From a virus: DNA of 33,344 nt. Below the pieces are notes generated by a model. It searched no databases. It was not told the origin of the DNA and saw only the letters and a list, made by a program, of their open reading frames with translations. How positions within the stretch are numbered: position 1 is the first letter of the stretch; each line of letters opens with the position of its first letter. This document shows, piece by piece, positions 15,001-24,799 of this stretch. The position numbers and the translations under genes were made by a program. The DNA lies in IMG/VR virus record IMGVR_UViG_3300030107_002623, positions 1-33,344 of that record; one strand, given 5' to 3'.

Positions 15001-16689
15001 TAGTTTAGATTGTACTGTATCTCTATTTGTATCAACCTCAAATTTAGGTTTAGTTCTATCGCTATTTAATATTCTTGATATATATTCATCAGACATATTT
15101 GCAAATTTTCCATGATAATTTTTTTGACTTTGATAAATCTTTTTATAAGTAATATTGATAGATTCAAAGTCAGCTATTCTTTGCTCTAAAGTTTCGTGTG
15201 CTAGTTGTAATCTTGTATTAGTTGCAAAAGTTTCAGGTTTTGTTTTATCAGATAAACTGTCTACAGATCTATATAACTTATCAATATCTTGTATTATAAA
15301 TTGTTCTGTATTTTCAAAGTTTCTACTTCTAACAAAAAAACCAACATCTTCAGCTTTCTTTTCCATATCATTAAAAAACTTTTTAAGTTTATTTGCACTT
15401 TCAACAATGATAGGATTATCGTGAACAAATTTACCACCAGTTTTTTCTGAATTAATATAAACTCTTGCTACTGTATCTGCAAAATCTTCATATGTTATAG
15501 CACTGCTTTCTTCACCTTTTACATTAGCAATAAACTTTTTTGCTTGTTGTTGATAGTCTTTACTAGCAAAACCTAATTTAATATCTAATGGTGCAATAGG
15601 TTGTTCAATCCCATGAAATTTTTGAAAGTCATTTTGTAATCCTTGAACATACTGTGCTACTGTTCCTACGTGTTCTAGTTTATTCATTTCAACAGTACCA
15701 CCAGTATCATTTATAAAACTTTTTAAACCAGCTTTTTTTGTTAAATTTCTGTACTGCCCACCATCACCCATCATACTTATAATTAGGTTGCCAGAGTAAC
15801 TTGATTTAGGATACCTTGCTATACCACGATATACTGGTGATACTTGTGCAGTTTTACCTATAGGAGAAAAAACAGCTTTGTTTAAATCTTCTACTATAGC
15901 TTCAGCTTCTGGTGTTTTTGGTTTGTATTCAAAACCATTTTCTTCAAATAATTGTTTTGTTGTTCTTTTAGTTTTAACAGGCATCTCAATAGTGCCTTCT
16001 ATTTTATCTTGTGCGTTAGTTGGAGTTGGTTTCATTTGCTCTGTAGGCACATCAAAGTCTTTTGTCTTTCTACCTTCAACAAAATTAGAAGCATTATGAA
16101 AATCTTTGCCTACCCATTTTCTTGTTGCCGCTCCTACAGTACTACCAAGCAAACCACCAAATAATATACTAGCTCCTACATTGTAATACATTTCTTCTTT
16201 AGTAAAAAGTGGATCTGTTTTTGATCTTATTAGTTCAGTTCCTGAAGATATTGCAAAAGCACCAAATGCTCCTCTTGCTAAACCTTTTGCAAAACCTACA
16301 CCCCAAACAGTCGGCACTGGTATTAAAGTTTCAGGACTTAAAATACCAGCAGTTATCATTGGTAAAAAACCACCAGCTTGAATTTCTCGTCTTGCTCTCA
16401 CACCTTTTTCATATAAATCCATATGAAAATCTACTTCATCTTGACTCTGTGCATATGCTATATCATTTTGTATTTCTATTGGTGCATTTCTAATATGTTC
16501 TGGTCTAACTGTAAAATTAGGATCTTTTCTTCCTCGAACACTTTGCATTAATTTTTGATACATTGGTCCGTAGTTATAATACCAATTAGCTTTTACAGCT
16601 TGATAAAAAGATGGATCTGGTTGTTCTCTTGTATCTTCTCTTGTATTTAACTGTATAAGTTCTGGTAATACTCTTGAGGTTTCTACCAT
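12004..16689 (-). CDS. Large internal virion (ejection) protein with a zincin-like domain
   Basis: The 1561-residue product is in the position of T7 gp16. Residues about 105-190 contain hydrophobic, Gly-rich segments; the middle is charged and helical; the C-terminal part has hydrophobic segments such as the one near 1412-1432 and ends S-E-Q-L-K-D-D-R-Y. No N-terminal lytic transglycosylase motif was seen. Instead residues about 640-745 hold H715-E-I-M-H719 with Glu728 nine residues on, the pattern of a zinc metallopeptidase. Ejection proteins form a channel for DNA through the envelope. The zincin role, if active, might be cell-wall or protein processing (inference). Confidence 0.7.
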   Translation of the reverse strand: MVETSRVLPELIQLNTREDTREQPDPSFYQAVKANWYYNYGPMYQKLMQSVRGRKDPNFTVRPEHIRNAPIEIQNDIAYAQSQDEVDFHMDLYEKGVRARREIQAGGFLPMITAGILSPETLIPVPTVWGVGFAKGLARGAFGAFAISSGTELIRSKTDPLFTKEEMYYNVGASILFGGLLGSTVGAATRKWVGKDFHNASNFVEGRKTKDFDVPTEQMKPTPTNAQDKIEGTIEMPVKTKRTTKQLFEENGFEYKPKTPEAEAIVEDLNKAVFSPIGKTAQVSPVYRGIARYPKSSYSGNLIISMMGDGGQYRNLTKKAGLKSFINDTGGTVEMNKLEHVGTVAQYVQGLQNDFQKFHGIEQPIAPLDIKLGFASKDYQQQAKKFIANVKGEESSAITYEDFADTVARVYINSEKTGGKFVHDNPIIVESANKLKKFFNDMEKKAEDVGFFVRSRNFENTEQFIIQDIDKLYRSVDSLSDKTKPETFATNTRLQLAHETLEQRIADFESINITYKKIYQSQKNYHGKFANMSDEYISRILNSDRTKPKFEVDTNRDTVQSKLSNSLAEKYDLELEELRFIDYLIHEQNLKQADDFLTEYIGGESFFPPDEVLVNYRNAILDMIDEVKAGGKNLNFPKLPTGYKIIIGKNKTVNNRYIAASHNRKDKTITIDEEYIKNTMYKNKAWTKPRLSGVEPLKADQFKNAQEFFDFVKMHEIMHIFNKRRTNESIADYENRINKLALDNIEEQYNLNPKQYKLTVPKDNVYLLKSEQTKIPKSFYKIAAPPSDINVRTFMKHYAKSNKVFKQGIDFKKTDTNYFARNWDTEAMADYRLSTIDLFTNHIKQNPKGRVAAMIEAVDGKRELVRFKSYIGITTDYRKKFDIKKVKNIYSKSTDDIKELYNVTARHIEASVKRPVELIKINTHLSNILKARLSKEQYQEFIDSNKLYNAVIGRTSAKQEPQRMTTAIPKKEEIDAIANYEAQLIVNKNIMDSALGDIDGTSGKGLNKYAMSRNFDIPNHMLLKENNGFADLIFLHPETVTRNYANKVGPSIEATKMFKGDRFATMQVYEMLDDIVQKYEGDFNLRQKKALDTLQIHADQFNTMNRLQLNLNATSSDLGTPINQIGRLAMNSVHVTMMGAVVPASLADTVKVILTRGFLEVFGRYARSWFTDGVQFAKMKGDAKQLALRAGVGIESILNTGAKMKVEVASEGGMGYRRAFNKTLDTIEKFSDALVDKFYVFTGLNEFTALGKKMIIPMSTDRIIRTGYALNGVKPKQKFLEKYFDLDLETMKMIGLDEDDLKKIANYHKQFDPDNQYKGKLDVYYDNSFLWADLDPVLATKYMNAIRMEVVNTYVTPTMADKPFLMEGIITGGKFTDKIKKHQSVLYRIPLQLMTWAFAANNKIVNSTLQGRHRGIFSGIVAMTLAGYLGTWLRNPNAFQYMSTEEKIYKSIEYSGLTSYWLDINNMLEIMSQSQYGIRPQVLGVNNPFGEDFADSLAEPFGPAGSVIQSLVELFTDEDMNTRERAHMIKRLIPFNNIFYLKWLFNRAATGISEQLKDDRY

Positions 16690-19600
16690 TAGTTACCTGT
16701 ATATCTTTTATGTGTTTGATAATCTTTGTTTACTTGTTCTTGTATAACACCTAATCTTGTAGTAGCTTCTGATTCTGATGTGTATTTAGGATACATATTA
16801 AAATTATATTTGTTTGGTCTTATTTCCTGTTTTGCAAAAGTACCATTGGAAATAACAGGCATACTATTTGGTACTACATAAAAATTATTATTATGTTTCC
16901 TAACACTATATTTAATAGGATCATTTACTTCTTCTGCCATTGTGCTTGATAAATAATATCTATTTAAGTTTATTAAACTACCTTCTATATTATTAAAACT
17001 TTCAAGACTATCAAAAGAATTATAATACTTAGCTATTTCTCTACCAGATATTTTCATTCTTTCAGTTGGATTTCCAAAATTTTTGATCAAAGCATTGCTA
17101 TCAAATTTTTTATTTATTTTATACATATTTGCTTTTTTTAAATTATCTACTCTAGTTCTAATTAGATTATTAGAATCAAATAAAACACTTGCTGGTACTC
17201 TTACAGCTTCACCTTGTTCATTTATTAATGGAATATTTACAGCATTACTTTCATTTTCTCTATATACAAGTGCATAAGTTCCATCATCTTGAGGTAGTAA
17301 AAAAGCATTAACACCTAATAATAATGGTCTTTTACCTTCTAAAGATAACATATCTATTGCTTTTGTTTTTTTATGTAAACCTAACATATAATCAGGCACA
17401 GAATTTAACTCTATATTTAAATCTTCTACTAATGGATCTGTTTCTACTGGTAAACCATTATCTGCTAATTCTATAGCACCATAATTTTTAAATATGTTTA
17501 CTATTTGTATATTAGCTAACATATTGTTTGGTTGATATACATTATCTGTTTTATCTTGTATTGTATTGGCTAAATTATTAATTTGATTATAAACACTATT
17601 CTTAAATGGTTTAGTTAAATCTCTTTCAGGATCATATATATTTGCTTTTAATATATTAGCTGGATCTCTATGTCCTTTATTTACTCCTATAATATAAGTG
17701 CTTCCATCTTTAAATGACACCATATTTTCTATACGTTTTTTTGCATATTCTATAAAATCATTTTTTACTCTATTAGCAGTTGTCAAATTTCCTAAATCAC
17801 CATCCAGAATAAAATCTACTAACCTGTCACCTATATAACCTTCAACAAAACTATGACCAAAGTTATTTATTATATTTTCTTCTTTAGGACTTGAGAAAAC
17901 ACTATTTACTCTATTCATTAATTTTTGTGATATTTGATTAATATTTCTTGTTTTATCATTTATAGCATCTCCAGTAACATCAAATAGTTGTCCCATTCTT
18001 TGATAAAATGCTGTATCAATATTATTTTCTGGATTTGTTTTTACTTCAGCTATTCTTTTCATCATTTCTTTAGCTTCTTCATTTCCCATTCTAGGTCTAT
18101 CTTGTATTGCTTTATATAAATAATAATTGCTATCAAGTTCATCTTCTAAAATATTTAATATTCTAGTATTATCTTCTGTTTCTGTATTACCAAATATATT
18201 AAATAAATTTTGTGCATTTATAAAATCTTCTGCTGTTCCTGATAGATGTGTTTGATTTAAATAATTTATAATTTGTTTTGGCACTCTATTTGTACTTTTA
18301 ATTATGGCAAATAATTTACCTCTAGCTTCAATGCTTTCTTCTCCTTCTGAAAGTATCTTTCCTAAAAATGGTTCTTTATCATCTCCAGTAATATAATAAT
18401 TTAAAACTCTATCATATTGTCCATCTTCCATATTAAATATATTTGCTCTATTTTCAGGACTTTGATCGAATATATATTCATTTAATAAATTTACATTAGC
18501 TGCTAGTTGAGTACCACCAGCACCACTAGAACTAGCTATTCTTTTTAAATTGTCTACATGTTGTTTTAATATATTGTTTGGTATAAAAGGTTTAGTAATT
18601 TTTTGTATATCTTGATGAGTATATTCAATATCATTTATAGTAACAGTACCTTGTATACTACCATCAACCATAGCTAACACTTTATTTAAAGTTTCATCTT
18701 GTATTAATAAAGATCCATTATCAGCAGTTTTACCTAAATCTGCTATTAAAGATGCAAAATCAATAACTATTTGTTCATCAGCTACTGCTAATTCACTATA
18801 TAATGGATTGCCATTATCAGTTAGTTTTTTTGCTAATGCTTTAGTATTTGCTGGATTTTCTATATTTGCACTAGCAGAAAATGTTTCTGCTATTTGACTT
18901 TGTTCTATTTGATTAATTACATCATTTGTTCTTTTTGTTTCAATAGTTTGAATAATATTCTGTACTGTGTTTTCTGCTCTTAATAAATAATTTGTTACTG
19001 CATTATTAGTTGCTATAGAATAATCATTTTTTTCTGGATCATACTGAGCTTGCAAAGTTTGTATTTCTTTCATTAATGTTTCTGCATGAATAAGCTTATC
19101 TGCTAACGGTAATTTTCTTGTATTTCTAAAATATTCATTTTCTTTTTCTGCTATAGCATTTTTTAAATTTATAACAGTTTCATCACCAGCATTTTTTATA
19201 TTTAATACTCTACTTAATCTACCAGCTAAATTAATTCTTACAGCTTTACTTGGTATAGCTTCTATAAGTTCTTCTTTATTAAAAATTTTATTACCAATAG
19301 TTACTTCATTATCTTCTCCTAACAATATACTAGCTAGTTTTCCTATATCTTTATTACTTACATTTTGTTTTTTGCTTACAGGATCTCTTGAAAATATATC
19401 TTGTATAATTTTATTTGCTTTTAAATTTGAATCTATATCTGTCAAAATTTGATCAGTATAATATTTCATATTAGGGTTTAATTGTAATAAAGTTTCTATA
19501 TTTTTTACTACATTTTGATGTATAGGATTACTTTCATTATAATCATCAAGTGTAAGATTTTGATCTTGTATATCTTCTATTGCTTGTGATAAAGCTGTTT

Positions 19601-20162
19601 GAGTTCCTTTTACATTTGTATTGTAATTTAATGTAGCTGTTCTTTTTCTTATATCATTTAAATTTGTTGTAGCAAATTGATCAAATGTAAAGTTTGCTAT
19701 ATTAGCAAAATTACTACTTACATTTGGTACTATACTTTCTTTTAATGCTTTTAAATTTCTAGCAAATATTTCTGGTTGATTTCTTTGGTCACTAGATTCA
19801 AAAGAATTTCTACTTTCTGATATTTTTTTTCTTATATCTTGTTGTAATGTATTTAAATAAACATTTTCAGATGCAGATTTGTATGCATTTCTATAAGCTG
19901 GTCCACCTTCTATTTCAAAACTAGGTAAAATAGGTACACCATTTTCATACTCTATTGTAACATTTTTTCCATCTTCAGCACCTTGTTCTTTTGCTTGGTC
20001 TATACCTTTTTTTGTATATATATCGCCAATAGTATTAGCTAAATTTTTTGTTGCTTGTAGCATTGTGTTTATAGGTCTAGAATCTATACGACCTAAATTA
20101 GCATTTACAATATTACCACTTTGTATTTTTACTCTTGGAGCATCTGAATATCTTTTTACCAT
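16689..20162 (-). CDS. Internal virion protein, gp15-like position
   Basis: The 1157-residue product is soluble, Asn/Ile-rich and largely helical, with no membrane segment or catalytic motif that I recognise. Its place between the gp14-like and gp16-like genes, its size and its overlap with the next gene (1 base) suggest the second ejection protein (gp15-like). The N-terminus (MVKRYSDAPRVKIQSG) starts with a basic patch. The assignment rests on synteny more than on similarity. Confidence 0.6.
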   Translation of the reverse strand: MVKRYSDAPRVKIQSGNIVNANLGRIDSRPINTMLQATKNLANTIGDIYTKKGIDQAKEQGAEDGKNVTIEYENGVPILPSFEIEGGPAYRNAYKSASENVYLNTLQQDIRKKISESRNSFESSDQRNQPEIFARNLKALKESIVPNVSSNFANIANFTFDQFATTNLNDIRKRTATLNYNTNVKGTQTALSQAIEDIQDQNLTLDDYNESNPIHQNVVKNIETLLQLNPNMKYYTDQILTDIDSNLKANKIIQDIFSRDPVSKKQNVSNKDIGKLASILLGEDNEVTIGNKIFNKEELIEAIPSKAVRINLAGRLSRVLNIKNAGDETVINLKNAIAEKENEYFRNTRKLPLADKLIHAETLMKEIQTLQAQYDPEKNDYSIATNNAVTNYLLRAENTVQNIIQTIETKRTNDVINQIEQSQIAETFSASANIENPANTKALAKKLTDNGNPLYSELAVADEQIVIDFASLIADLGKTADNGSLLIQDETLNKVLAMVDGSIQGTVTINDIEYTHQDIQKITKPFIPNNILKQHVDNLKRIASSSGAGGTQLAANVNLLNEYIFDQSPENRANIFNMEDGQYDRVLNYYITGDDKEPFLGKILSEGEESIEARGKLFAIIKSTNRVPKQIINYLNQTHLSGTAEDFINAQNLFNIFGNTETEDNTRILNILEDELDSNYYLYKAIQDRPRMGNEEAKEMMKRIAEVKTNPENNIDTAFYQRMGQLFDVTGDAINDKTRNINQISQKLMNRVNSVFSSPKEENIINNFGHSFVEGYIGDRLVDFILDGDLGNLTTANRVKNDFIEYAKKRIENMVSFKDGSTYIIGVNKGHRDPANILKANIYDPERDLTKPFKNSVYNQINNLANTIQDKTDNVYQPNNMLANIQIVNIFKNYGAIELADNGLPVETDPLVEDLNIELNSVPDYMLGLHKKTKAIDMLSLEGKRPLLLGVNAFLLPQDDGTYALVYRENESNAVNIPLINEQGEAVRVPASVLFDSNNLIRTRVDNLKKANMYKINKKFDSNALIKNFGNPTERMKISGREIAKYYNSFDSLESFNNIEGSLINLNRYYLSSTMAEEVNDPIKYSVRKHNNNFYVVPNSMPVISNGTFAKQEIRPNKYNFNMYPKYTSESEATTRLGVIQEQVNKDYQTHKRYTGN

Positions 20163-20165
20163 ATT

Positions 20166-20771
20166 TTATCCTGTATATGTGTACCCACTATTACTTGGGG
20201 TTGTAACAGTGCCTTTTGAAGATGGGGTACTACTATGATAACTAGATGTTGTTGTTGTAGTTGGACTTGTTGGTTTATTTCCAGGAGTTTGTACTGCATA
20301 ATAATTTGCACCACCTTGTGCTAAACTACTTGCGGCATTTAAATATCCAGATGTTTTATAATAACCACTTAAATCAGGTAAAGCTGATTGACTTGCATTA
20401 ACTGATATTTGTGTGGCAAGTCTACTATCCCCAACTCTTGCACCCATTCTTAAATTTTCTACATCTAATCTAAAAGCATCATCTTCTGCACTTAAAAAAG
20501 CATCAAAACTTTTACTTTCTAATCCTCTTTTATATGCTCTTACACTTGATAAATTTCTTTCAAGTGCCTTTCTTCTATTTTCTTCTTCTATTTTTGCATT
20601 TATTGCATTTATTCTTCGTTCTTCTTCAAGTTGAGCATTAGCTATTTCTGCTTCTCTTTGTGCTCTTTCTCTATTCATGCGATCTATTTTAGCGGCTTGA
20701 TTGCCTTGATAAATAGATGCACCAGCAGATACTACTGCTGAACCTATGATTGCGGCTTCAATACTACACAT
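20166..20771 (-). CDS. Internal virion protein, gp14-like
   Basis: The 201-residue product begins with a short hydrophobic helix (I-I-G-S-A-V-V-S-A-G-A-S-I-Y-Q-G-N) followed by a highly charged helix (D-R-M-N-R-E-R-A-Q-R-E-A-E-I-A) and ends in a Thr/Ser-rich tail. This matches T7 gp14-like internal virion protein B proteins, which enter the outer membrane first during ejection. Its ATG shares a base with the stop of tail tube B (TAATG). Confidence 0.7.
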   Translation of the reverse strand: MCSIEAAIIGSAVVSAGASIYQGNQAAKIDRMNRERAQREAEIANAQLEEERRINAINAKIEEENRRKALERNLSSVRAYKRGLESKSFDAFLSAEDDAFRLDVENLRMGARVGDSRLATQISVNASQSALPDLSGYYKTSGYLNAASSLAQGGANYYAVQTPGNKPTSPTTTTTSSYHSSTPSSKGTVTTPSNSGYTYTG

Positions 20772-22957
20772 TAATACATATACTCCATTACTAATCCTGT
20801 TACTCTTACTGGCAATGGATCGTCTTGAGTAATTGTAACAGTTGCATCTTTGTTATAACCTAATAAATAAAAATCTCTTTTACCTGTAATTGCTGTTGGT
20901 GATAATGACAAATCATCAGTCACTTGTCGTAAAATTAATCTACTACCAGAAACACTTGTTGCTAGTGCAGAGTTTAATCCCATAACTACTTTACTAATTC
21001 GTTTTGGTTTACCTTGCATTGTGCCACTAGCTAATACAGTTTCTACTGGCATAGTTTCTACATTTACATCATAGTCATACCCAACTGTAATAGTTGTGGT
21101 ATCAAAACCAGATGATAATTCTAAAACACCACCACTTGATACTGCAAACTCACCCATATAAAAATCACCACTTCTTACCTTTACTGTTTTACTAGCATAA
21201 TTTGATAAACCTGTAAATGTTGTACCAGCACTACCAATAGTAAAAGTTGTTGAATGATCAAGTGTATTTTCTTCTGCACCCATTTCTTCTATATAATATG
21301 AACTATCTCTATATACTGTAAAGAATAATCTACTACCTACTGCTTCTATACTTTTAAAAGTTGCACCAGTTGTTGTTTTCCATTCAGTCCAACCAGCAAG
21401 TTTTTCTGATCGTACTGCATGAAATATACCAGCAGTACCATCTGAATTTATAAATATAGCATATGATTCTGGTCGTTCAGAAGTACCTTGTAATATAGTC
21501 ATATCTACTGGTGTATTAATAAGATGACTAGCTAATACACTTATATTTGTTGCAGAATAAGATAATTCTAAATCTGTAAATAATAATTCTCTTACTGCTC
21601 GCCCATGTTTTTGCACAAACAAAACACCACCTTCTAGTGTCTTTACATTTACTGTACTACATCCATGAGTTGTTTGTCGCCTTGCTGTAAAGTTTGTTGG
21701 TGTTAAAACTGCCTGATCTGCTTGTGGACAAAAGAACTCACCATTTGCTGTAAATATAAGTAAATGTCTATTGCTTGTTAAATGTCTAATATCTGCAACT
21801 TGTGATGCTCCTATACTTGATTGTATACTATCGCTATCTTGTGCTTCTCCAATGTCAAAATTAAAATACTCATCTACTTTTGATGCCCATACCCAATCTG
21901 GTAAACTAGATGTTCCACCAAACCATAATCTACCATCATGAAATGTTGATGATGCTGGATAACCTCTTACAGCACTAAAGACTTGTTCTTCCCATCTTGA
22001 ATTAGCTTGACCGCTACTAGTAAGAAATACACCTGTGCCACCACCAGCCGCAGTATTGTTTGCATTAGCACTACCACCAGCAGTAAAAGTATATGTATCT
22101 TCATTTAATACTGATATTGTTTTTGCTCCATTTATATCAGAAGCAGCTATACCTTCTATGCTATTTGATCCACTAAAAGTAACTGATGCTCCATTTGCTA
22201 AACCATGTAAAGGATCACTAACTGTAATAGTTTTTGTACCATTTTCTGTTCTAAATGGATCTGTAATAAGTTGTTTTCTTAATGTACCTTCTATTGTAGC
22301 AGTAACTTGTGTTGCACTAGTATATCCAGTAATCTCTAATGTTGTATCTTCTATTCTTAAATATGTGCCTACATAGTTTGCATTAAAATGACTAGCACTA
22401 GATGTAATTGTAACAGATCCAGTTGTGCCACTTGATGTTAATGTAACACCAGCATCAGCAAATTTGTAATATGGTTGATATACATTTTCACTATCTGTAT
22501 CAAACGTAAAAGCTGATCTTGTAAATGAAGTCAATCCTGTTCTTAATATTTTTTGTGTAGCCATACTTGGATGTGTTACTATCATAGTATCACCAGCTTG
22601 ACTAAACTGCATATCAAATAATATACTTGTTGTCCAAGGACAACTTGTTATTGATTGTGCTAATGCATCTGTTTCTAGATAGTATATATCTACTCTTTCA
22701 TTTCCAAATGCCATAATATATTGTTCATTATCATCAAAATCAAAACCTATCAGTCTAGCATTACCTGTTAAACTTGCATATCGTTTTGTACCATTACGTC
22801 TTTTAAAACCACCTTGTGAAAATAATGCTACATTTTGCATTTGTCTTGCACCATTTGCATAAGCATTTACATCACTTCTCATATCCATCAATGGATCTAA
22901 CTCACCAGCTTGAAAGGTAGTTTTTATTTGTCGTAAAATATTTCTTGATTTTGCCAC
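20771..22957 (-). CDS. Tail tubular protein B (gp12-like nozzle)
   Basis: The start is GTG at 22957, two bases after the stop of the upstream gene. The N-terminus (F-Q-A-G-E-L-D-P-L-M-D-M-R-S-D, then A-R-Q-M-Q-N-V-A-L-F-S-Q-G-G-F-K-R-R-N-G-T) is the standard opening of T7-like tail tubular protein B. The 728-residue product is mostly beta structure with W-V-W-A-S-K and L-L-I-F-T-A-N-G-E-F motifs, as in nozzle proteins that close the tail until adsorption. Confidence 0.85.
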   Translation of the reverse strand: MAKSRNILRQIKTTFQAGELDPLMDMRSDVNAYANGARQMQNVALFSQGGFKRRNGTKRYASLTGNARLIGFDFDDNEQYIMAFGNERVDIYYLETDALAQSITSCPWTTSILFDMQFSQAGDTMIVTHPSMATQKILRTGLTSFTRSAFTFDTDSENVYQPYYKFADAGVTLTSSGTTGSVTITSSASHFNANYVGTYLRIEDTTLEITGYTSATQVTATIEGTLRKQLITDPFRTENGTKTITVSDPLHGLANGASVTFSGSNSIEGIAASDINGAKTISVLNEDTYTFTAGGSANANNTAAGGGTGVFLTSSGQANSRWEEQVFSAVRGYPASSTFHDGRLWFGGTSSLPDWVWASKVDEYFNFDIGEAQDSDSIQSSIGASQVADIRHLTSNRHLLIFTANGEFFCPQADQAVLTPTNFTARRQTTHGCSTVNVKTLEGGVLFVQKHGRAVRELLFTDLELSYSATNISVLASHLINTPVDMTILQGTSERPESYAIFINSDGTAGIFHAVRSEKLAGWTEWKTTTGATFKSIEAVGSRLFFTVYRDSSYYIEEMGAEENTLDHSTTFTIGSAGTTFTGLSNYASKTVKVRSGDFYMGEFAVSSGGVLELSSGFDTTTITVGYDYDVNVETMPVETVLASGTMQGKPKRISKVVMGLNSALATSVSGSRLILRQVTDDLSLSPTAITGKRDFYLLGYNKDATVTITQDDPLPVRVTGLVMEYMY

Positions 22958-22958
22958 T

Positions 22959-23582
22959 CTACTCTACAATCCCTTCTATTTTAGAAGCTCCTGTAGAATT
23001 ACGAGTATTATTAAATCTAGTAACTCGAAGTCTACTAGATGTTCTTTGTTGTGCATCTATGTTTTTTGCTATTGCTAATTGTCTATTAGCTTTTATTTCA
23101 AGTGCATTTGATAAGTCTGTATTTTGTGCTACTGCATATGCAAAAATAGATGCTAATGATAATTCAGCACTAAATATAAAATACGGTGGAAAAAATGCTT
23201 CTGGATTTGATAGAGTAGTATCATAATAAGTATAATCTGCGTATACTTTATCAGTAGATACAGCATCATTATAAATCATATCACCATATCTTTCGAACTT
23301 AATAGGCATATCATTTACAAATACACCATGCAATCCTACAAGTTCTCCTGGTAATTGATAAGCTGAATCCCATTTATGGTCTGGTGCATCTGTTAGTTTT
23401 GAAAGTTGTGCTTGTTTACTAGCAAATCTCCAACGATAACTAGATAACATATTCTTAATTGTATCTTCATAAAGATTACTAGCTACTGTACTTTCTGTTG
23501 ATCCGTCTGAAAAAGAAGTAATAGGACTTGCTCCTATCATTACAAGTGCTCTTGCACATATATCTATTTTTGTTGTTGCCAT
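22959..23582 (-). CDS. Tail tubular protein A (gp11-like adaptor)
   Basis: The 207-residue product has the gp11 pattern: I-C-A-R-A-L-V-M-I-G-A-S-P-I-T-S-F, Y-E-D-T-I-K-N-M-L-S-S-Y-R-W-R-F-A, and Y-Q-L-P-G-E-L near the middle. It forms the ring between portal and nozzle. Its start codon stands 9 bases past the GC-rich hairpin at 23591-23610, and no clear Shine-Dalgarno is visible. Confidence 0.85.
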   Translation of the reverse strand: MATTKIDICARALVMIGASPITSFSDGSTESTVASNLYEDTIKNMLSSYRWRFASKQAQLSKLTDAPDHKWDSAYQLPGELVGLHGVFVNDMPIKFERYGDMIYNDAVSTDKVYADYTYYDTTLSNPEAFFPPYFIFSAELSLASIFAYAVAQNTDLSNALEIKANRQLAIAKNIDAQQRTSSRLRVTRFNNTRNSTGASKIEGIVE

Positions 23583-23590
23583 ATAATGTT

Positions 23591-23610
23591 AGGGGGAGTT
23601 TCCTCCCCCT
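23591..23610 (-). promoter_or_regulatory. GC-rich intercistronic hairpin
   Basis: AGGGGGAG (23591-23598) pairs with CTCCCCCT (23603-23610) around a 4-nt loop, a perfect 8-bp stem that stands out in AT-rich surroundings. There is no T tract, so it is not a classic terminator. Its place after the capsid genes suggests mRNA processing, stability or partial attenuation between capsid and tail genes. Confidence 0.55.
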
Positions 23611-23616
23611 ACTCCA

Positions 23617-23862
23617 TTAAGTTCCGTTATGTGTTGTAACAGTTGCAGCACCTGTCGCACTTGTTACACAAACAACATCTACTGTTTCAGAACCACCAGT
23701 TGCACCTACGACTATAATAACATCATGTTCTTTTAGTTCGTTAGTTACATCATTAAAGTAGCCACTTGCTACAATAGTTCCAATAGCATCCGTAGATTTG
23801 TATATCCAAAGACCAGGGTTAGCACCACCGACTTTGAACAAATTTGTTGCATCTAAAGCCAT
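23617..23862 (-). CDS. Small capsid-associated protein (decoration candidate)
   Basis: The 81-residue product (MALDATNLFKVGGANPGLWIY...) is a small beta protein ending T-S-A-T-G-A-A-T-V-T-T-H-N-G-T. Similar-sized proteins directly after the major capsid gene in T7-like marine phages are thought to decorate or cement the head. Its start is 9 bases after the capsid stop with an AGGGGG sequence upstream. The role is inferred from place and size. Confidence 0.6.
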   Translation of the reverse strand: MALDATNLFKVGGANPGLWIYKSTDAIGTIVASGYFNDVTNELKEHDVIIVVGATGGSETVDVVCVTSATGAATVTTHNGT

Positions 23863-23871
23863 GTTTACCCC

Positions 23872-24693
23872 CTATTCAGTTATCTGCACTTCAAAGACTG
23901 AATTGCCATCAATTAAGACAACACCCAAACTCATATATGCAGTTATTAAGTTAGACACTCTTTCTGGAATGTAATTGATTTCTGTTGTTACATCAGATCC
24001 CATAGCTACACCCAGACCAGTTCTGTGATATGCGAAACATTGTCGTCTACCACCTGTTGATGGTAAACCACTGTGAACCATCCACATAAAACCAAGCCAT
24101 CTTTTTGCGACCATACCACCTTTAAATGGCAGTTCATCTGGTCCAACAAAGTCAGCATCTGTGAATGCCGCTATCTGTAACAGATCCACCCAACCATCAG
24201 GTGATACAATAAAGTATCTATCACCATCATCAGGCACATCATTTTCACCCATTGAGGCAAACACAGCTTCAATTTTTGCTTGTGTTAAACCATCAGAGTC
24301 AGAGTTACCTGAAAGGTTTGATGTACCATCAAGAGCAGTAGTAATTAGTTCGTCAGTTTTTCTACCTAACGCACCAGCGGCACTCTGTGCAACAACCATT
24401 CTTTCATCAATGTTGGTTTTTAACTCGTCTAATCTATCAACATAGTCAGCACTAAAGTAATCCGATAGTGTTGCTGTTACGTTGGTATGATCAATATTCA
24501 TAATAGGCACTTGTCCATGACGAGATTTTTGGACAGCAGAGCCTTTTCCTACTTTTTGAAAAACTGTTTGGTTACCATTGACATTTGGTTTTTGTCTAAT
24601 GGTGTCCTTGAGTTTTGATCCCATTCTTTGATAAGCCATGTGAACGTCACTCTCAAACTGTTTTATAAAAGCAGTGCTTATACTTATAGACAT
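23872..24693 (-). CDS. Major capsid protein
   Basis: The 273-residue product fits HK97-fold capsid proteins of marine T7-like phages: an N-terminal helix (A-F-I-K-Q-F-E-S-D-V-H-M-A-Y-Q), a G-S-A-V-Q-K-S-R-H-G-Q-V-P loop region, an alpha helix with I-D-E-R-M-V-V-A-Q-S-A-A-G-A-L-G-R-K and a C-terminal domain with D-G-D-R-Y-F-I-V-S-P. AAGGAGG lies just before the ATG, one of the strongest ribosome-binding sites in the window, as expected for the most abundant protein. The 106-nt gap upstream shows no convincing promoter. Confidence 0.85.
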   Translation of the reverse strand: MSISISTAFIKQFESDVHMAYQRMGSKLKDTIRQKPNVNGNQTVFQKVGKGSAVQKSRHGQVPIMNIDHTNVTATLSDYFSADYVDRLDELKTNIDERMVVAQSAAGALGRKTDELITTALDGTSNLSGNSDSDGLTQAKIEAVFASMGENDVPDDGDRYFIVSPDGWVDLLQIAAFTDADFVGPDELPFKGGMVAKRWLGFMWMVHSGLPSTGGRRQCFAYHRTGLGVAMGSDVTTEINYIPERVSNLITAYMSLGVVLIDGNSVFEVQITE

Positions 24694-24799
24694 AAGTCCT
24701 CCTTATTAGTTAAAAAAAGTTTCACCGAGTTTATCTAGCTTATCTTTGTATAGTTATCCAGATGGGCAATACTCTAATATTCTAGGACTACTAATACAT

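Noticed and set aside
24694-24799. Possible promoter or terminator upstream of the major capsid gene
   Set aside because: A TTGCCC and TATACA pair are only 11 bases apart and a seven-T run has no good stem before it, so neither signal is convincing.
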